NCBI GenBank assembly: GCA_021776025.1
Contig: JAJFGR010000012.1
Coordinates: 62,001 to 126,000, forward strand
DNA: 64,000 nucleotides
Direction: 5' to 3'
Origin: Alphaproteobacteria bacterium
GTDB lineage: Bacteria; Pseudomonadota; Alphaproteobacteria; Micavibrionales; Micavibrionaceae
The notes below the pieces were generated by a model. The model saw nothing but the letters and a program-made list of their open reading frames with translations, made no database searches and was not told where the DNA came from. Shown piece after piece: positions 34,329-45,040 of this stretch (position 1 is the stretch's first letter; each line of letters begins with the position of its first letter). The translations under genes were made by a program, and so were the position numbers.

Positions 34329-35090
34329 TTAATGAACGCTCGCCCAGATTTTTTTCTTAATGGCGTACATAATCCCGGCAAAGGCCAGCAGGAAGATGAG
34401 CACTTTGATCCCCGTGCTCTTACGTTCTTCCAGCTCAGGCTCGGAAGCCCAGGCGAGAAATTCAACAACATCTTTCGAATATTGTTCAACGGTTTGCGGC
34501 GTTTCATCTTCATAGGTGACCTGATCGTCGGAGACTGGTGGGGCCATGGCGATGATATGGCCGGGCATATATTTATTCCAGTGCTGGCCTTCCAGAAGCG
34601 TGGTGCCTTCCGGCGCTTCTTCATAGCCTGTCAGCAACCCATAAACATAGTCCGGGCCGTGATGACGGGCCTTGATAATCAATGATAAATCTGGCGGCAA
34701 TGCGCCGTTATTGGCCGACTTAGCTTGGTTTTCATTTGCAAAAGGCGATGGAAAACGATCGGAAGGCCGCGCCGGACGCTCAAACATATCGCCTTCGTCG
34801 TCAGGGCCATCTTCGACGGTATATTCTCCGGCGATAGCTTTGACCTGCCCTTCATCATAACCCAGCGCTTCAAGATTACGGAAGGCAATACGTTTAAGGC
34901 CGTGACAGGCCGCGCACACCTCGCGGTAAACTTTCAGGCCGCGCTGTTGCGCTGCGCGATCAAAGGTCCCGAAATGCCCGTCAAAATGCCAACGCTGATG
35001 CTCTGCTTCCGGGGCATCGCCGCCGGCGATCGCTACGCCTAACGGCATAACCAGCAAAACAGAAAGTAAAATGAGAAGATGTTTTTTCAT
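34329..35090 (-). CDS. petC: Cytochrome c1 of the bc1 complex
   Basis: The 253-residue haem protein passes electrons from the Rieske centre to soluble cytochrome c. A signal peptide (residues 1-22) precedes the haem-binding CAACHGL near residue 59; the axial methionine is probably in AMAPPVSDDQV; a membrane anchor near residues 228-245 ends in KKKIW. The order matches bacterial cytochrome c1. Third gene of the petABC operon. Confidence 0.93.
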   Translation of the reverse strand: MKKHLLILLSVLLVMPLGVAIAGGDAPEAEHQRWHFDGHFGTFDRAAQQRGLKVYREVCAACHGLKRIAFRNLEALGYDEGQVKAIAGEYTVEDGPDDEGDMFERPARPSDRFPSPFANENQAKSANNGALPPDLSLIIKARHHGPDYVYGLLTGYEEAPEGTTLLEGQHWNKYMPGHIIAMAPPVSDDQVTYEDETPQTVEQYSKDVVEFLAWASEPELEERKSTGIKVLIFLLAFAGIMYAIKKKIWASVH

Positions 35091-35107
35091 GTTTTGAACC
35101 TCTAACC

Positions 35108-36397
35108 TTACTTCTTATTCTTAGCCAAAACGGCTTCATGAATACTCGCGGGCAACTCACGCCCTTTTTCGTTTTTGCTCAGCCATGGTAGGATCACTAT
35201 AAAATAGGCGAAATAAAGGCCAGTCGCTATCAGGCCAAACACACTCAAAGGAATACCTAGTAATGTGGCATCGGCGGCCTGTGAACCGACATAGCCTAAG
35301 AAGATAAAATCCAAAACCAAAAGAATTAAAAGCTTTTTATAAAGTGGTCTGAAACGCGCAGAGCGAAGGGGGTGTGTATCGAGCCAAGGCAGAACCAACC
35401 AGAGCAAAAGGGAACCAAACATTGTAATCACACCGCCAAGCTTGGCTGAAATAATAACAATATCGGTAAACGGGATGCCGATATCAAAAGTAATGGCGCG
35501 GAGCATGGCATAGAACGGCAGGAAGTACCATTCAGGTACAATGTGGGCAGGTGTCACCAGCGAATTAGCCGGAATATAATTATCCGGATGGCCGAGCATA
35601 TTCGGAGCAAAAAACACGACATAGGCGTAGAGCAACAGGAAGACAACGACGCCAAAACTGTCCTTCATCGTGTAATACGGATGGAAGGGCAGCGTATCTT
35701 TTTCCGTTTTCGGTTCCAGCCCCAGCGGGTTATTGGAGCCCGTTACATGCAGCGCCCAGATATGCAGGAACACCACAGCAAAGATGACAAACGGCAGCAG
35801 GTAATGCAGAGCAAAGAAACGCGTCAGTGTTGGATTATCAACGCTAAACCCGCCCCAAAGCAGCGTGACGATACTGTCGCCCACCAGCGGAATGGCAGAA
35901 AACAGATTGGTAATCACCGTCGCACCCCACAGGCTCATCTGGCCCCAAGGCAGCACATAGCCAATAAAAGCGGTGGCCATCATCAGGATAAAGATCACGA
36001 CACCGAGTATCCAAAGCAGCTCCCGTGGCTGTTTATACGAGCCGTAATACATTCCCCGGAAGATATGAATATACACAGCAATAAAGAAGAACGATCCCCC
36101 ATTAGAATGCATATAACGTAACAGCCAGCCGCCGTTTACATCGCGCATAATACGCTCAACCGCGTCAAAAGACTGGGTTACATCGGCCGTATAGTGCATC
36201 GCCAGTACAATGCCGGTTACAATCATCGTCACCAGCATGAACATGGCAATCGCGCCAAAATTCCATAAATAATTGAAGTTTTTGGGCGTTGGAAACACGC
36301 CATATTCTTTTTGCATCATGGTGAAAACCGGAAGACGGCTATCGATCCATTCAACTACCGGGTTTTCAAAAACTGTGCGCTCACTACTTCCCATCAC
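35108..36397 (-). CDS. petB: Cytochrome b of the bc1 complex
   Basis: The 429-residue core subunit binds two b haems and both quinone sites. Membrane helices carry the paired histidines ([10 protein letters not shown], then LHIWALHV), the PEWYF quinol-site motif appears as [11 protein letters not shown], and [10 protein letters not shown] marks the cd helix region. The length indicates an unsplit alphaproteobacterial cytochrome b. Between petA and petC, with spacing of 2 and 17 bp. Confidence 0.95.
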   Translation of the reverse strand: MMGSSERTVFENPVVEWIDSRLPVFTMMQKEYGVFPTPKNFNYLWNFGAIAMFMLVTMIVTGIVLAMHYTADVTQSFDAVERIMRDVNGGWLLRYMHSNGGSFFFIAVYIHIFRGMYYGSYKQPRELLWILGVVIFILMMATAFIGYVLPWGQMSLWGATVITNLFSAIPLVGDSIVTLLWGGFSVDNPTLTRFFALHYLLPFVIFAVVFLHIWALHVTGSNNPLGLEPKTEKDTLPFHPYYTMKDSFGVVVFLLLYAYVVFFAPNMLGHPDNYIPANSLVTPAHIVPEWYFLPFYAMLRAITFDIGIPFTDIVIISAKLGGVITMFGSLLLWLVLPWLDTHPLRSARFRPLYKKLLILLVLDFIFLGYVGSQAADATLLGIPLSVFGLIATGLYFAYFIVILPWLSKNEKGRELPASIHEAVLAKNKK

Positions 36398-36399
36398 AA

Positions 36400-36924
36400 T
36401 TACCCAATCCTGATCACTGTATCACTGATAAATTCATAAGGCGGCACGGCCAGATTTTTCGGCGCCGGACCTTTGCGGATGCGTGCGGACGTATCATAGT
36501 GCGATCCGTGGCACGGGCAGAACCAACCATCATAATCGCCATGCGCGTCACTGGTTTTCTGCCCCACAGGCACACAGCCCAAATGCGTGCAAATTCCGAC
36601 AACGACAAGCCATTCGGGCTTTTCTACCCTGTCTTCGTCGCTTTGCTTATCTGGCAGGACGTCAACGTTAACCTTGCGGGCTTCTGCAATTTCTTCCGCC
36701 GTGCGGTGTTTAATAAAAACAGGTTTACCGCGCCACATCACTGTCTTTGATTCCCCGACGGGAATTGCGCTAATATCCACCTCGGTCGAGGCAAGCGCCA
36801 GCGTATCTTTGGCGGGATTAAGAGAATTAATCATGGGAGCGACGGCGCAGGCTACGCCTACTGCCCCAAACGCTGCGCCTGTGAGATAAAGGAAATCGCG
36901 CCGGTCTTCACTATCTGCTGTCAT
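36400..36924 (-). CDS. petA: Rieske iron-sulfur subunit of the bc1 complex
   Basis: The 174-residue protein begins with a twin-arginine-like [14 protein letters not shown] and a hydrophobic anchor; the [2Fe-2S] ligands are in CTHLGC and CPCHGSHYD. It is anchored in the membrane with the cluster in the periplasm. First gene of petABC; the 143-bp gap to the divergent trmL gene should hold the promoters of both operons. Confidence 0.95.
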   Translation of the reverse strand: MTADSEDRRDFLYLTGAAFGAVGVACAVAPMINSLNPAKDTLALASTEVDISAIPVGESKTVMWRGKPVFIKHRTAEEIAEARKVNVDVLPDKQSDEDRVEKPEWLVVVGICTHLGCVPVGQKTSDAHGDYDGWFCPCHGSHYDTSARIRKGPAPKNLAVPPYEFISDTVIRIG

Positions 36925-37067
36925 TATCTTTAAATCTTCAAAATTTTGGAGTTATTCGAACGAAGAGGTTTTACTTCTCTCTTTATAAATGATCAACCCT
37001 TCTCTAGCTATATTTCACTAAATAAATTAGAAATTACACACATAAATTAAACGAACTGTGATCATCA

Positions 37068-37523
37068 ATGCTTAGTATTGCCCTTTTTCAACCCGATATC
37101 CCCCAAAATGTGGGTGCCATGATACGGCTGTGTGCATGCATGGGTACGGGGCTGGATATTATTGAGCCCGCGAGTTTTCCTTGGGACGAGCGCAAAATTA
37201 AGCAATCGGCGATGGATTACTTGAGCAAAATCAATTACACGCGTCACAGCTCATGGCAGGTATTTCAGGATGCGAAGAAAGAAAGGCGCGTTGTATTGAT
37301 GAGCACAAAAGCCTCTCAACCCTACATCGATTTTGCATTTCGCGGCGATGATATATTGTTAGCGGGGAGTGAAAGCTCCGGCGTGCCGGAAAATATTCAC
37401 GAAGCTGTGGATGAGCGTATCTTCATACCGATGCAGGCAGAGATACGCTCCATGAATATCGTCAATGCAACATCTATGATTCTGGGGGAAGCGTTAAGAC
37501 AAACGATGGGGAATATAAAATGA
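37068..37523 (+). CDS. trmL: tRNA (cytidine/uridine-34-2'-O)-methyltransferase
   Basis: The 151-residue SPOUT methyltransferase modifies the wobble base of leucine tRNAs. The N-terminal [20 protein letters not shown], the AGSESSGVP loop and the knot segment [13 protein letters not shown] are the three usual marks. It overlaps hemF by four bases (ATGA). Confidence 0.93.
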   Translation: MLSIALFQPDIPQNVGAMIRLCACMGTGLDIIEPASFPWDERKIKQSAMDYLSKINYTRHSSWQVFQDAKKERRVVLMSTKASQPYIDFAFRGDDILLAGSESSGVPENIHEAVDERIFIPMQAEIRSMNIVNATSMILGEALRQTMGNIK

Positions 37524-38404
37524 GCGATTGGGATAAACGAAAAGAAACAGCCAGCGCTTGGTTTCGTCAGCTTCGCGACGATATTTGCGCGGAGTTTGAA
37601 GCGATTGAAGGTGAGCTTTCAGGTAGCAATAAAGCCGATATGAACGCCGGGAAGATAGAACGCACACCATGGGATCGTGAAAAAACAGATAAAGCCAACG
37701 AATCAGGCTCCATCCTCAACGGCGGTGGCGAGATGTCGGTGATGCGGGGCCGCGTTTTTGAAAAGGTGGGCGTGAATATTTCCACCGTGCATGGCAGTTT
37801 TTCCGAAGAGTTCGCCGCGAAGATCGCCGGCGCGGATGAATCGAACGGTGAATTTTGGGCTTCGGGCATTTCACTGGTGGCACATATGCAGTCTCCCCTT
37901 GTGCCAGCTGTTCACATGAATACGCGGATGATTGTGACATCCCAGGGATGGTTTGGCGGGGGCGCAGATTTAACACCAATGTTTCCGAATGATGAGGATA
38001 CGAAAGGCTTTCACGGCGCGTTCAAGGAATGCTGCGACCGCCATGATCCGGAATTTTATAATGAACATAAAGAATGGTGCGACCGATATTTCTTCCTGCC
38101 TCACCGGAACGAGGCGCGCGGGGTTGGCGGCATTTTCTATGATTACCTGCAGCGGGACTGGGACAAGGATCTTGCCTATACTAAGGATGTCGGACAAACA
38201 TTTCTGAAGATTTATCCTCAAATTGTACGAGCGCATATGAACCGGAGCTGGAGCGAGGAAGAGCGCGAGTTTCAACTCGTACGGCGTGGGCGCTACGTCG
38301 AATATAATTTGCTATATGACAGAGGGACGCAATTTGGCCTTAAAACAGGCGGTAACACCGAGGCAATCCTGATGTCGATGCCGCCAGAAGTTAAATGGCC
38401 TTAA
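37520..38404 (+). CDS. hemF: Oxygen-dependent coproporphyrinogen III oxidase
   Basis: The 294-residue enzyme carries out oxidative decarboxylation of coproporphyrinogen III in haem synthesis. Recognisable segments are [35 protein letters not shown], and the C-terminal [19 protein letters not shown], all standard for HemF. It is translationally coupled to trmL. Confidence 0.95.
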   Translation: MSDWDKRKETASAWFRQLRDDICAEFEAIEGELSGSNKADMNAGKIERTPWDREKTDKANESGSILNGGGEMSVMRGRVFEKVGVNISTVHGSFSEEFAAKIAGADESNGEFWASGISLVAHMQSPLVPAVHMNTRMIVTSQGWFGGGADLTPMFPNDEDTKGFHGAFKECCDRHDPEFYNEHKEWCDRYFFLPHRNEARGVGGIFYDYLQRDWDKDLAYTKDVGQTFLKIYPQIVRAHMNRSWSEEEREFQLVRRGRYVEYNLLYDRGTQFGLKTGGNTEAILMSMPPEVKWP

Positions 38405-38533
38405 AACCTGTCAATAGGGTATTTTTTATATATTTTTATGCGCTTATACTGTCTTTTTTGTTGCGGTTGCGTTAGTAATATTTTCGTTTCACGTCACCAA
38501 GCAACCCACAAAAACAGAGAGCACTTACCAAGC

Positions 38534-38674
38534 ATGAAATTTAAGTTAGAAGACTGGCTTGCAGAGAAGGAACCAATTGCGGAAGGTATTTTTCCAAAGA
38601 TTATAGCCCCCTTGCAACAACCGAATAACGACAACGCACTGGCACAGCCGGAAAAAGAGCCGGAGCAGGACTGA
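38534..38674 (+). CDS. Possible small hypothetical protein
   Basis: A 46-codon frame starting MKFKLEDWLAEKEPIAEG with an acidic, proline-rich tail. Residue composition looks protein-like, but there is no good ribosome site (ACCAAGC precedes the ATG) and no recognised homologue. The frame extends upstream in a cysteine-rich stretch that does not look coding. The remaining 209 bp to the CCA gene hold only short frames. Confidence 0.35.
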   Translation: MKFKLEDWLAEKEPIAEGIFPKIIAPLQQPNNDNALAQPEKEPEQD

Positions 38675-38883
38675 GGAAGAGCGGGTAAAGAAAAACACTT
38701 CAAACAGTAATTGTATATTTTTTGTTGCCTTATTTGGCTTCATCTAAAGTTTTTGAAGGTGAAGCTACAATGTATGTAGAAAATCCAGCAAGCACCGAGA
38801 GACTGGGAAAATCATCGCAGTGGATGGATTCCTTCTGGCAAAGCCGCTGATTGGGAAATTGCCCCCACAGGTGCTGAAGGTCC

Positions 38884-40059
38884 TTAAGTAAACCCGTTTT
38901 TAATCCATTCATCTTCAAGGCGCTGCAGCTCGCGGCCGAGTTCCGGTCCTTCTGAAGCGCCTTTTTTGATGAGATCTTCGCCAGAGATTGGAAAATTTGG
39001 GATGTCCCAGTTTTGGATGATCTCGATGGCTTTAGGTCCATAGCCATTCATCACCCTATCCTGCGCGATTTCAATCATCAAGCCTTGCACCGTTGGTACC
39101 CGCCCATATTTATAGATCGCGACCTTCACAGCATGTTCTTCAGATAAATTCGGTAGCGCGAGAACTTGAATCAAATTCTCAATATCTTTCTTGAACACCT
39201 TGGGAATCAAAAGAAATCCATCGAATGCCTTTATGTTTTTTTCTGCAAACCCAGCGAGCACTAATAAACGCGAAGCTAAAAATACGAGGCCGTAATTGTT
39301 TTGAAATGTGCAAAGATGGGTAAGCATTTCCGGATTATATCCTGCGAAAGAAAACTCTTTTAAAATATTGTTTTCAAACATTGTTTCGAGAATAGACACA
39401 GGGGCGTCCACAGAGAGAATTTTGAAAAACTCCTGCGTGATGCGTTCTTTTGAAAGCGAGGGTATTTTATCCGCGCCTTCGCGGCAGGCTTTGAGCGCAG
39501 CTTCATCGGGCTCCCCATCTGCATACAAGGCATGAAAGCGGAAATAACGCAGAATGCGTAAATGATCCTCGGCAATGCGTTCGGACGGCTCCCCAACAAA
39601 CACCACGCGGCGGGCCTGCAGATCTTCCAACCCCTGCCCTAGCGGATCGAACACCTGCCCATCCATATCGGCTAGCATTGTATTCATGGTGAAATCGCGG
39701 CGCTTTGCATCTTCGGCCCAATCCTCGGAGAACGAGACAGTGGCGCGGCGTCCGTCGGTTTCAACATCTTTGCGCAGGGTGGTTATTTCGAATGGCTTGC
39801 CCTCAACCACGGCAGTCACTGTGCCATGCTCTATACCGGTAGGCACGGCTTTGATATTGGCGGCTTCAAGAGAAGATACCACTTCTTCCGGCACAAGCTT
39901 TGTGGCGATATCGATATCCTCGACTGGCTCGTCCAGCAGCGTATTGCGCACGCAACCGCCGACGAACAGCGCATTGCCATCGCCAAGCGCATCCATCACG
40001 CTCTTGGTTTCAGGAGCATTCATCCAGTCTTGCGCTTTTAATGTGGATACCGATTTCAT
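38884..40059 (-). CDS. cca: CCA-adding enzyme / tRNA nucleotidyltransferase family
   Basis: The product of about 391 residues has a class II nucleotidyltransferase head: GGCVRNTLL, the metal pair in DIDIATKL, and RRDFTMNTM, followed by EDHLRILRYFRFHA and a helical body. This fits alphaproteobacterial CCA-adding enzymes; poly(A) polymerases share the head. The ATG at 40059 overlaps the upstream DUF1285 stop by one base; a GTG at 40062 is an alternative. Cotranscribed with the DUF1285 gene. Confidence 0.88.
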   Translation of the reverse strand: MKSVSTLKAQDWMNAPETKSVMDALGDGNALFVGGCVRNTLLDEPVEDIDIATKLVPEEVVSSLEAANIKAVPTGIEHGTVTAVVEGKPFEITTLRKDVETDGRRATVSFSEDWAEDAKRRDFTMNTMLADMDGQVFDPLGQGLEDLQARRVVFVGEPSERIAEDHLRILRYFRFHALYADGEPDEAALKACREGADKIPSLSKERITQEFFKILSVDAPVSILETMFENNILKEFSFAGYNPEMLTHLCTFQNNYGLVFLASRLLVLAGFAEKNIKAFDGFLLIPKVFKKDIENLIQVLALPNLSEEHAVKVAIYKYGRVPTVQGLMIEIAQDRVMNGYGPKAIEIIQNWDIPNFPISGEDLIKKGASEGPELGRELQRLEDEWIKNGFT

Positions 40060-40439
40060 CACTTTTCCAAAACTTCAGGACCAAAGACCTCGATCAAATT
40101 ATAATATACCGCCCGATTAATCCGTGCATAAAGCCCATCCCGCACTTCAACATAAGGGATTTCGCCGCGCATTTCGATCCGTTTAGTGGTTGTCTCGTCC
40201 ATATTGGTCCGAAATGTAAGAGCTTCTGCCTCCCCTTCATAATCAACAATTACAAACGGGACATCCTCGACCTCGACCGGGTATTTCTCAAAAGGTGTTT
40301 GCAGCCAATAGCACCCCTCCTCATCTACCTTTAGCGCCCGGTCAGAAAAGAGTTTGGCCAAAGCTTCGCGTTTAATGGCTTCACCTTCGTGAAACCACGT
40401 TCCGTCCCGCGCAATTTTAAAATCAGGTTTTTCGTTCAT
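40059..40439 (-). CDS. DUF1285 family protein
   Basis: The 126-residue product matches DUF1285: PDFKIARDGTWFHEGEAIKRE near the N-terminus, CYWLQTPFEKYPVEVEDVPF in the middle and YARINRAVYYNLIE near the end. It is soluble with no catalytic motif I can name. Overlaps the start of the CCA gene, a common pairing in the class by my recollection. Confidence 0.82.
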   Translation of the reverse strand: MNEKPDFKIARDGTWFHEGEAIKREALAKLFSDRALKVDEEGCYWLQTPFEKYPVEVEDVPFVIVDYEGEAEALTFRTNMDETTTKRIEMRGEIPYVEVRDGLYARINRAVYYNLIEVFGPEVLEK

Positions 40440-40518
40440 ATCTGCATTCTAAGCCTTTTCAAAAGCTCGAATAACCTTAATATGATTTACGCACCAATCA
40501 AAAGAGGAGTTTCAAAGC

Positions 40519-41493
40519 GTGAGCAAGCCAGAAGAATATTTTGACGAAGCAGCCTCTAAACTGATCAAAGCCAAGAGTGAAATTGAAAAAGTCATTATCG
40601 GGCAAAGCCGCGTGGTTGAAAATACGCTGGTGAGCATTGCTTCAGGCGGACATGTGCTACTGATCGGCGTGCCCGGCGTGGCTAAAACTTTGCTGGTGGA
40701 AACAGCTTCGACAGCATTGGGGCTAGCCAGTAACCGCGTACAATGTACGCCGGATCTTATGCCCGCAGATATTGTCGGCTCTGAAGTTCTGGATGATGAT
40801 GGCAAGGGCAAACGGAGCTTTCGTTTTATCAAAGGGCCGGTTTTTACACAGATGTTGATGGCCGATGAGATTAACCGCGCTTCTCCGCGCACGCAAAGTG
40901 CGCTGCTTCAATCTATGCAGGAGCACAGCGTAAGTGCGGGCGGTGAAAATCACGCCCTGCCCGAACCGTTTCATGTTCTGGCGACGCAAAATCCAATTGA
41001 ACAAGAAGGAACGTACCCCCTGCCCGAAGCGCAGCTTGACCGTTTTTTAATGCAGATTGATGTGGAGTATCCTGATGAAGCCGCGGAGCGCGAAATTATT
41101 CTAGCCACAACAGGCACGAGCCAAGCCAAAGCTGCGCCAGCGATGAGCGATAAGGATTTGATGAAAATTCAGAAGCTTGTGCGGGCGATGCCGATTGGTA
41201 AACAAGTGGTGGAAAGCATCCTAAAACTTGTGCGCAATGCTCGCCCTAATGCAGAGGCCAGCGATCTGGTCAATGAATTCGTCAGCTGGGCGCCAGGACC
41301 GCGGGCGTCGCAAGCTTTGATGCTGGCTGTTCGAGCCCGCGCTTTACTTGATAGCCGTAGCGCACCTTCGATTGACGATGCTAGCGCCTTGGCCGTGCCG
41401 GTTCTACAACACCGCATGGCGCTCAATTACAAAGCGCAGAGCGAAGGGATCACCAAGGCCGATGTCATTGGGGCGCTAAGCGAAAGCCTGTAG
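40519..41493 (+). CDS. moxR: MoxR family AAA+ ATPase
   Basis: The 324-residue AAA+ protein has Walker A GVPGVAKT near residue 50, Walker B LMADEINRA near 115, sensor 1 LATQNPIEQEGTYPLPEAQLDRF and an arginine-rich C-terminal lid. MoxR proteins act as chaperones with VWA/DUF58 partners, here encoded directly downstream. The GTG start has AGGAG about ten bases upstream. First gene of a four-gene operon. Confidence 0.92.
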   Translation: MSKPEEYFDEAASKLIKAKSEIEKVIIGQSRVVENTLVSIASGGHVLLIGVPGVAKTLLVETASTALGLASNRVQCTPDLMPADIVGSEVLDDDGKGKRSFRFIKGPVFTQMLMADEINRASPRTQSALLQSMQEHSVSAGGENHALPEPFHVLATQNPIEQEGTYPLPEAQLDRFLMQIDVEYPDEAAEREIILATTGTSQAKAAPAMSDKDLMKIQKLVRAMPIGKQVVESILKLVRNARPNAEASDLVNEFVSWAPGPRASQALMLAVRARALLDSRSAPSIDDASALAVPVLQHRMALNYKAQSEGITKADVIGALSESL

Positions 41494-41495
41494 AA

Positions 41496-42350
41496 ATGGC
41501 TTTTCCCAAACTTAGGTCCACAGCAGAACATACCGCCGCTTCGGTTCCGGATATAAGACAGCTGGCGATTCAAACAGCCTTTCAAATTTTGCACGGGCAC
41601 AACCCTAAGCGAAAATCTGGTAGCGGCGAATCTTTTTGGCAGTTCCGCGAATACCAGCCCGGCGATATGCCGCGTGAAATTGACTGGCGACAAAGTGCCA
41701 AAACCGACCGCGTTTACATTCGCCAGAAAGAACTGCACACCGCGCAAAGCTGTTTATTCTGGAGCAAGCAAAATGCCAATATGGATTTTTGTTCGGATGA
41801 TAAACACCCTAACAAGCGTTTTGCCAGCGCTGTGCTGGCGCTAGCTTTAGCGCTTATTCACAGCCGCTCAGGAGAGACTATAGCCTATGCGGGGCTACAG
41901 CGCGCTGGGCATAGTGAGAAAACGCTCCGGCATTTTGAGCGGCTTTTAATGAAAAGCGCGGAGAGCCCCCTGCCTACCTCTATTGAGGTTCAGCGCAACG
42001 CAACGTTTTACGGCTTTAGCGATTTTTTGGAGACGCCGGAAGAAATAGAAGCAGCCCTCGCGCCGATTGCAGAGCGCACACATAATGGCTGGCTGGTGCA
42101 GGTACTTGATCCGGCCGAGCTTGACTTGCCCTATGACGGGCGAATTTTATTTGAGGATATGCACGGCCAAAACCAAACGATCATCAGCAACTCTAGCGAT
42201 ATTAAAAGTGAATATCACCAGCGCATGCTCAGCCATATTGAACAGGTTCAAAAACTCTGCGCGAGCTGGGGCTGGCAATATGTCCTACATAGAACCGATA
42301 TGACCTATAAATTCACAGCCATGAAAATCTGGCTGGAGGGCGCATCATGA
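41496..42350 (+). CDS. DUF58 domain protein
   Basis: The 284-residue protein contains the DUF58 signature REYQPGDMPREIDWRQSAKTD near residue 50, followed by a VWA-like Rossmann region whose MIDAS motif is not obvious. It has no membrane segments. It begins two bases after moxR and overlaps the next gene by four bases, fitting the MoxR-DUF58-BatA arrangement linked to envelope stress. Confidence 0.88.
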   Translation: MAFPKLRSTAEHTAASVPDIRQLAIQTAFQILHGHNPKRKSGSGESFWQFREYQPGDMPREIDWRQSAKTDRVYIRQKELHTAQSCLFWSKQNANMDFCSDDKHPNKRFASAVLALALALIHSRSGETIAYAGLQRAGHSEKTLRHFERLLMKSAESPLPTSIEVQRNATFYGFSDFLETPEEIEAALAPIAERTHNGWLVQVLDPAELDLPYDGRILFEDMHGQNQTIISNSSDIKSEYHQRMLSHIEQVQKLCASWGWQYVLHRTDMTYKFTAMKIWLEGAS

Positions 42351-45040
42351 TCTCTAGCCTAGCGTTTCTCAATCCTTGGGCTTTGCCGGCGTTGCTGGCG
42401 TTACCGGCGCTGTATTTTCTCCTGCGCATCACGCCGCCAGCGCCAAAAATAATTCAATTTCCAGCAACGCGGTTTCTGGCGAATCTAAAGCCCAAGCAGC
42501 ACACCCCCAACCACACACCGTGGTGGATTTTGCTGCTACGGATGTTGATTGCAGCGTTGCTTCTGATTGCCTTGGCGAAACCCGTGCTAAACCCTGTGCA
42601 AACTTCGGCGGATAATGGTCCGCTCATTCTCGTTATTGATAATGGCTGGGGCGCGGCGCAGAATTGGGACGACATTCAAAGCGCGGCGGAAAGCGAAATC
42701 AAACAAGCCGGACGGCAGGGTCAGAATATTTTTATTGTGACGAGCGCGCATGAACCGGGACAGAAACCTTTTGAAAAGCTTCTCGCGGTAACACAAAGCG
42801 ATGCGCTTTCCACCGTGCGCGGACTTAAACCTCGGCCCTGGCCTTCTGACCTGAGAGCTGCGCTCGACGTGCTGCCCGCTACTGAAGGTTATGCTGTTTG
42901 GCTTCATGACGGCCTTGAGAAACCGGGACAGAAGTCCTTTGTAAAGGCTTTGCAATCCTATTCAGCTCTCAGTGTTTATCGGCCGGATAAAAATGCACTA
43001 CCGCTTGCACTTAAAAACCCAGACGGTTTTCAAGCCGAGACGGGCATCTTACTCAACGGTCACACCGGAATGGACATTCCTGTGCGCCTACAGCTTTTGG
43101 ATGAGCGCGGGCAACTTTTGGATGAGCTTTTGGTCGAGACGCTGAGCCAAGCTTTGCCGTTTAAAGTTGAGTTTGATCTGCCCCCGGCGCTGCAGAACCG
43201 GGCGGCCTCCTTTCGCATTGCTGGACAAAACACGGCGGCTTCGCGTTATTTTCTCGATAGTGTTGGCGGACCCAAAACCGTGGGCATTGTTGCCCCGGAA
43301 AAAGCTGCGCAGACCCTCCAGTTCACCGAAGATAGTTTTTATTTGATTAAGGCCTTAGAACCCTATGCAACGATTTTACAAGGCCCGCTTGATGGTGTTC
43401 TCGCACAAAGCCCGTCCATGATTGTTTTGCCCGATGTTGGCACAATGCCGCCTGATACGCTTAACGCGTTAAGCGCATGGGTGAATGAAGGGGGATTGCT
43501 GCTACGCTTTGCCGGACCAAACATGGCACAAAGCCGCAGCCAAGACGTTCTTACGCCCGTAAAGCTTCGGGCAGAGACGCGGAATGTACAAGGATCTTTA
43601 AGTTGGGATAAACCGTTAAAGATCGCTCCGCTTTCTCCTGAAAGCCCGCTTTATGGGCTGAGCCCGGATGATGAAATTGAAGTGTCAGGGCAAATCTTAC
43701 CAGCTCTGCCCGATGGGCTGGACGATAAAGTCTGGGCAGCTCTGGAAGATGGAACGCCGTTGATTACCGGCGTGCAGCAAGATAGCGGGATGCTTGTTAT
43801 GGTTCACACCACCGCTTCACCGGAATGGTCGAATATTCCGCTTTCCGGTTTTTACGTCCAGCTTCTCAAGCGTTTGTTGAAATTTTCCGGCCAGAGCGCC
43901 GCCCTATCCTCCTCGCAAAACGGTCTATTGCAGCCAGTTCAAATCATGGATGGATTTGGCGCCTTACAAAGCCCTGAAGCCCATGTCAAACCGCTAAACG
44001 CCGCTGATTTTGAAAATACCGTACCCAAACCTGAGCACCCGCCTGGTTTTTACGGACGAGGAGGTTTGCAGCGCGCACTTAATCTGGGCGACCATGTTGG
44101 GACAGTGCGCGCGACCAAAGACATTTATGGTGCCTCTATGCAGCCGTACGGGCAAAAATTTGAGACAGATCTTGTTCCTTCCCTTGTCACGACAGCTTTT
44201 CTTTTATTTATACTGGATGCACTCATCATGATTGCCTTATCCGGAGCGCTTCTTAACCGATTTAAAAAAAGCGCTTTGAGCGCAAGCTTGTTTATCATCT
44301 TTGCGGTTCTTCCTCTTGTTCCCGCCCATGCGCAAAGTGAAGCCGCAGCACAAGATTTATACCTTGCCTATATCAAAACCGGCAGCCCGATCATTGATGC
44401 GACGAGCAATAAAGGGTTAGAGGTTTTGACCGCCGCCCTCAATATCCGAACCTCGGCCGAGCCCAAAGGGGTTAAGGGCGTGAACCCGGAAAGCGATACA
44501 TTGATTTTTTATCCGCTGCTTTACTGGCCGATTACTTCTGCGCAGAGCGCTCTTAGTTCAAAAGCCTTGCAAAATCTTCAGGACTATCTCGATCATGGCG
44601 GCACTATTTTGGTCGATACGCGTGATGGACGCGGGAAGAGTGAGCATTTACGGCGCATTCTTGGCGGCCTTAATATTCCACCCCTGACGGAGCTGCCAAA
44701 AGATCATGTGATTGGTAAAAGTTTTTATCTCATGGATGCTTTTCCGGGGCGCCATGAAAACGCGCCTATATGGGTTGAAAGCACAAGCGCGGGTGGGCGC
44801 GACGGCGTTTCTTCAGTGATATTAGGGAGCCATGATTGGGCTGGCGCTTGGGCGGAACTCAATGTTATCAACCGTGGTAGTAGGCAATATATTCAAGGCG
44901 CAGACCGCCGTCATGAGCTTTCTTTACGCTTTGGCATTAATCTGGTGATGTATGCGTTGACTGGCAATTATAAAGCCGATCAGGTTCATGTCCCTCATAT
45001 TCTTGAACGATTAGGTCAGGAAAAGAGAGGGCCGCGATGA
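42347..45040 (+). CDS. BatA-type membrane protein with C-terminal DUF4159
   Basis: The 897-residue membrane protein. Residues 1-85 form the BatA/aerotolerance N-terminal unit (FLNPWALPALLALPALYFLLR, then a second helix ending in AKPVLNP). A VWA-like region follows, then a class I glutamine-amidotransferase-like segment around LPDVGTMPPDTLNALSAWV. Two membrane helices lie near residues 610-660, and the C-terminal part (about 670-880) is DUF4159 (LYLAYIKTGSP, FYPLLYWPIT, LDHGGTILVDTRD). Overlaps genes on both sides by four bases. The protein probably works with the MoxR ATPase at the membrane. Confidence 0.83.
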   Translation: MISSLAFLNPWALPALLALPALYFLLRITPPAPKIIQFPATRFLANLKPKQHTPNHTPWWILLLRMLIAALLLIALAKPVLNPVQTSADNGPLILVIDNGWGAAQNWDDIQSAAESEIKQAGRQGQNIFIVTSAHEPGQKPFEKLLAVTQSDALSTVRGLKPRPWPSDLRAALDVLPATEGYAVWLHDGLEKPGQKSFVKALQSYSALSVYRPDKNALPLALKNPDGFQAETGILLNGHTGMDIPVRLQLLDERGQLLDELLVETLSQALPFKVEFDLPPALQNRAASFRIAGQNTAASRYFLDSVGGPKTVGIVAPEKAAQTLQFTEDSFYLIKALEPYATILQGPLDGVLAQSPSMIVLPDVGTMPPDTLNALSAWVNEGGLLLRFAGPNMAQSRSQDVLTPVKLRAETRNVQGSLSWDKPLKIAPLSPESPLYGLSPDDEIEVSGQILPALPDGLDDKVWAALEDGTPLITGVQQDSGMLVMVHTTASPEWSNIPLSGFYVQLLKRLLKFSGQSAALSSSQNGLLQPVQIMDGFGALQSPEAHVKPLNAADFENTVPKPEHPPGFYGRGGLQRALNLGDHVGTVRATKDIYGASMQPYGQKFETDLVPSLVTTAFLLFILDALIMIALSGALLNRFKKSALSASLFIIFAVLPLVPAHAQSEAAAQDLYLAYIKTGSPIIDATSNKGLEVLTAALNIRTSAEPKGVKGVNPESDTLIFYPLLYWPITSAQSALSSKALQNLQDYLDHGGTILVDTRDGRGKSEHLRRILGGLNIPPLTELPKDHVIGKSFYLMDAFPGRHENAPIWVESTSAGGRDGVSSVILGSHDWAGAWAELNVINRGSRQYIQGADRRHELSLRFGINLVMYALTGNYKADQVHVPHILERLGQEKRGPR

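Noticed and set aside
38730-38883. Open stretch ending in hydrophobic GKIIAVDGFLLAKPLIGKLP
   Set aside because: It has no start codon in frame after an upstream stop; it could be a gene remnant, but I cannot support it.
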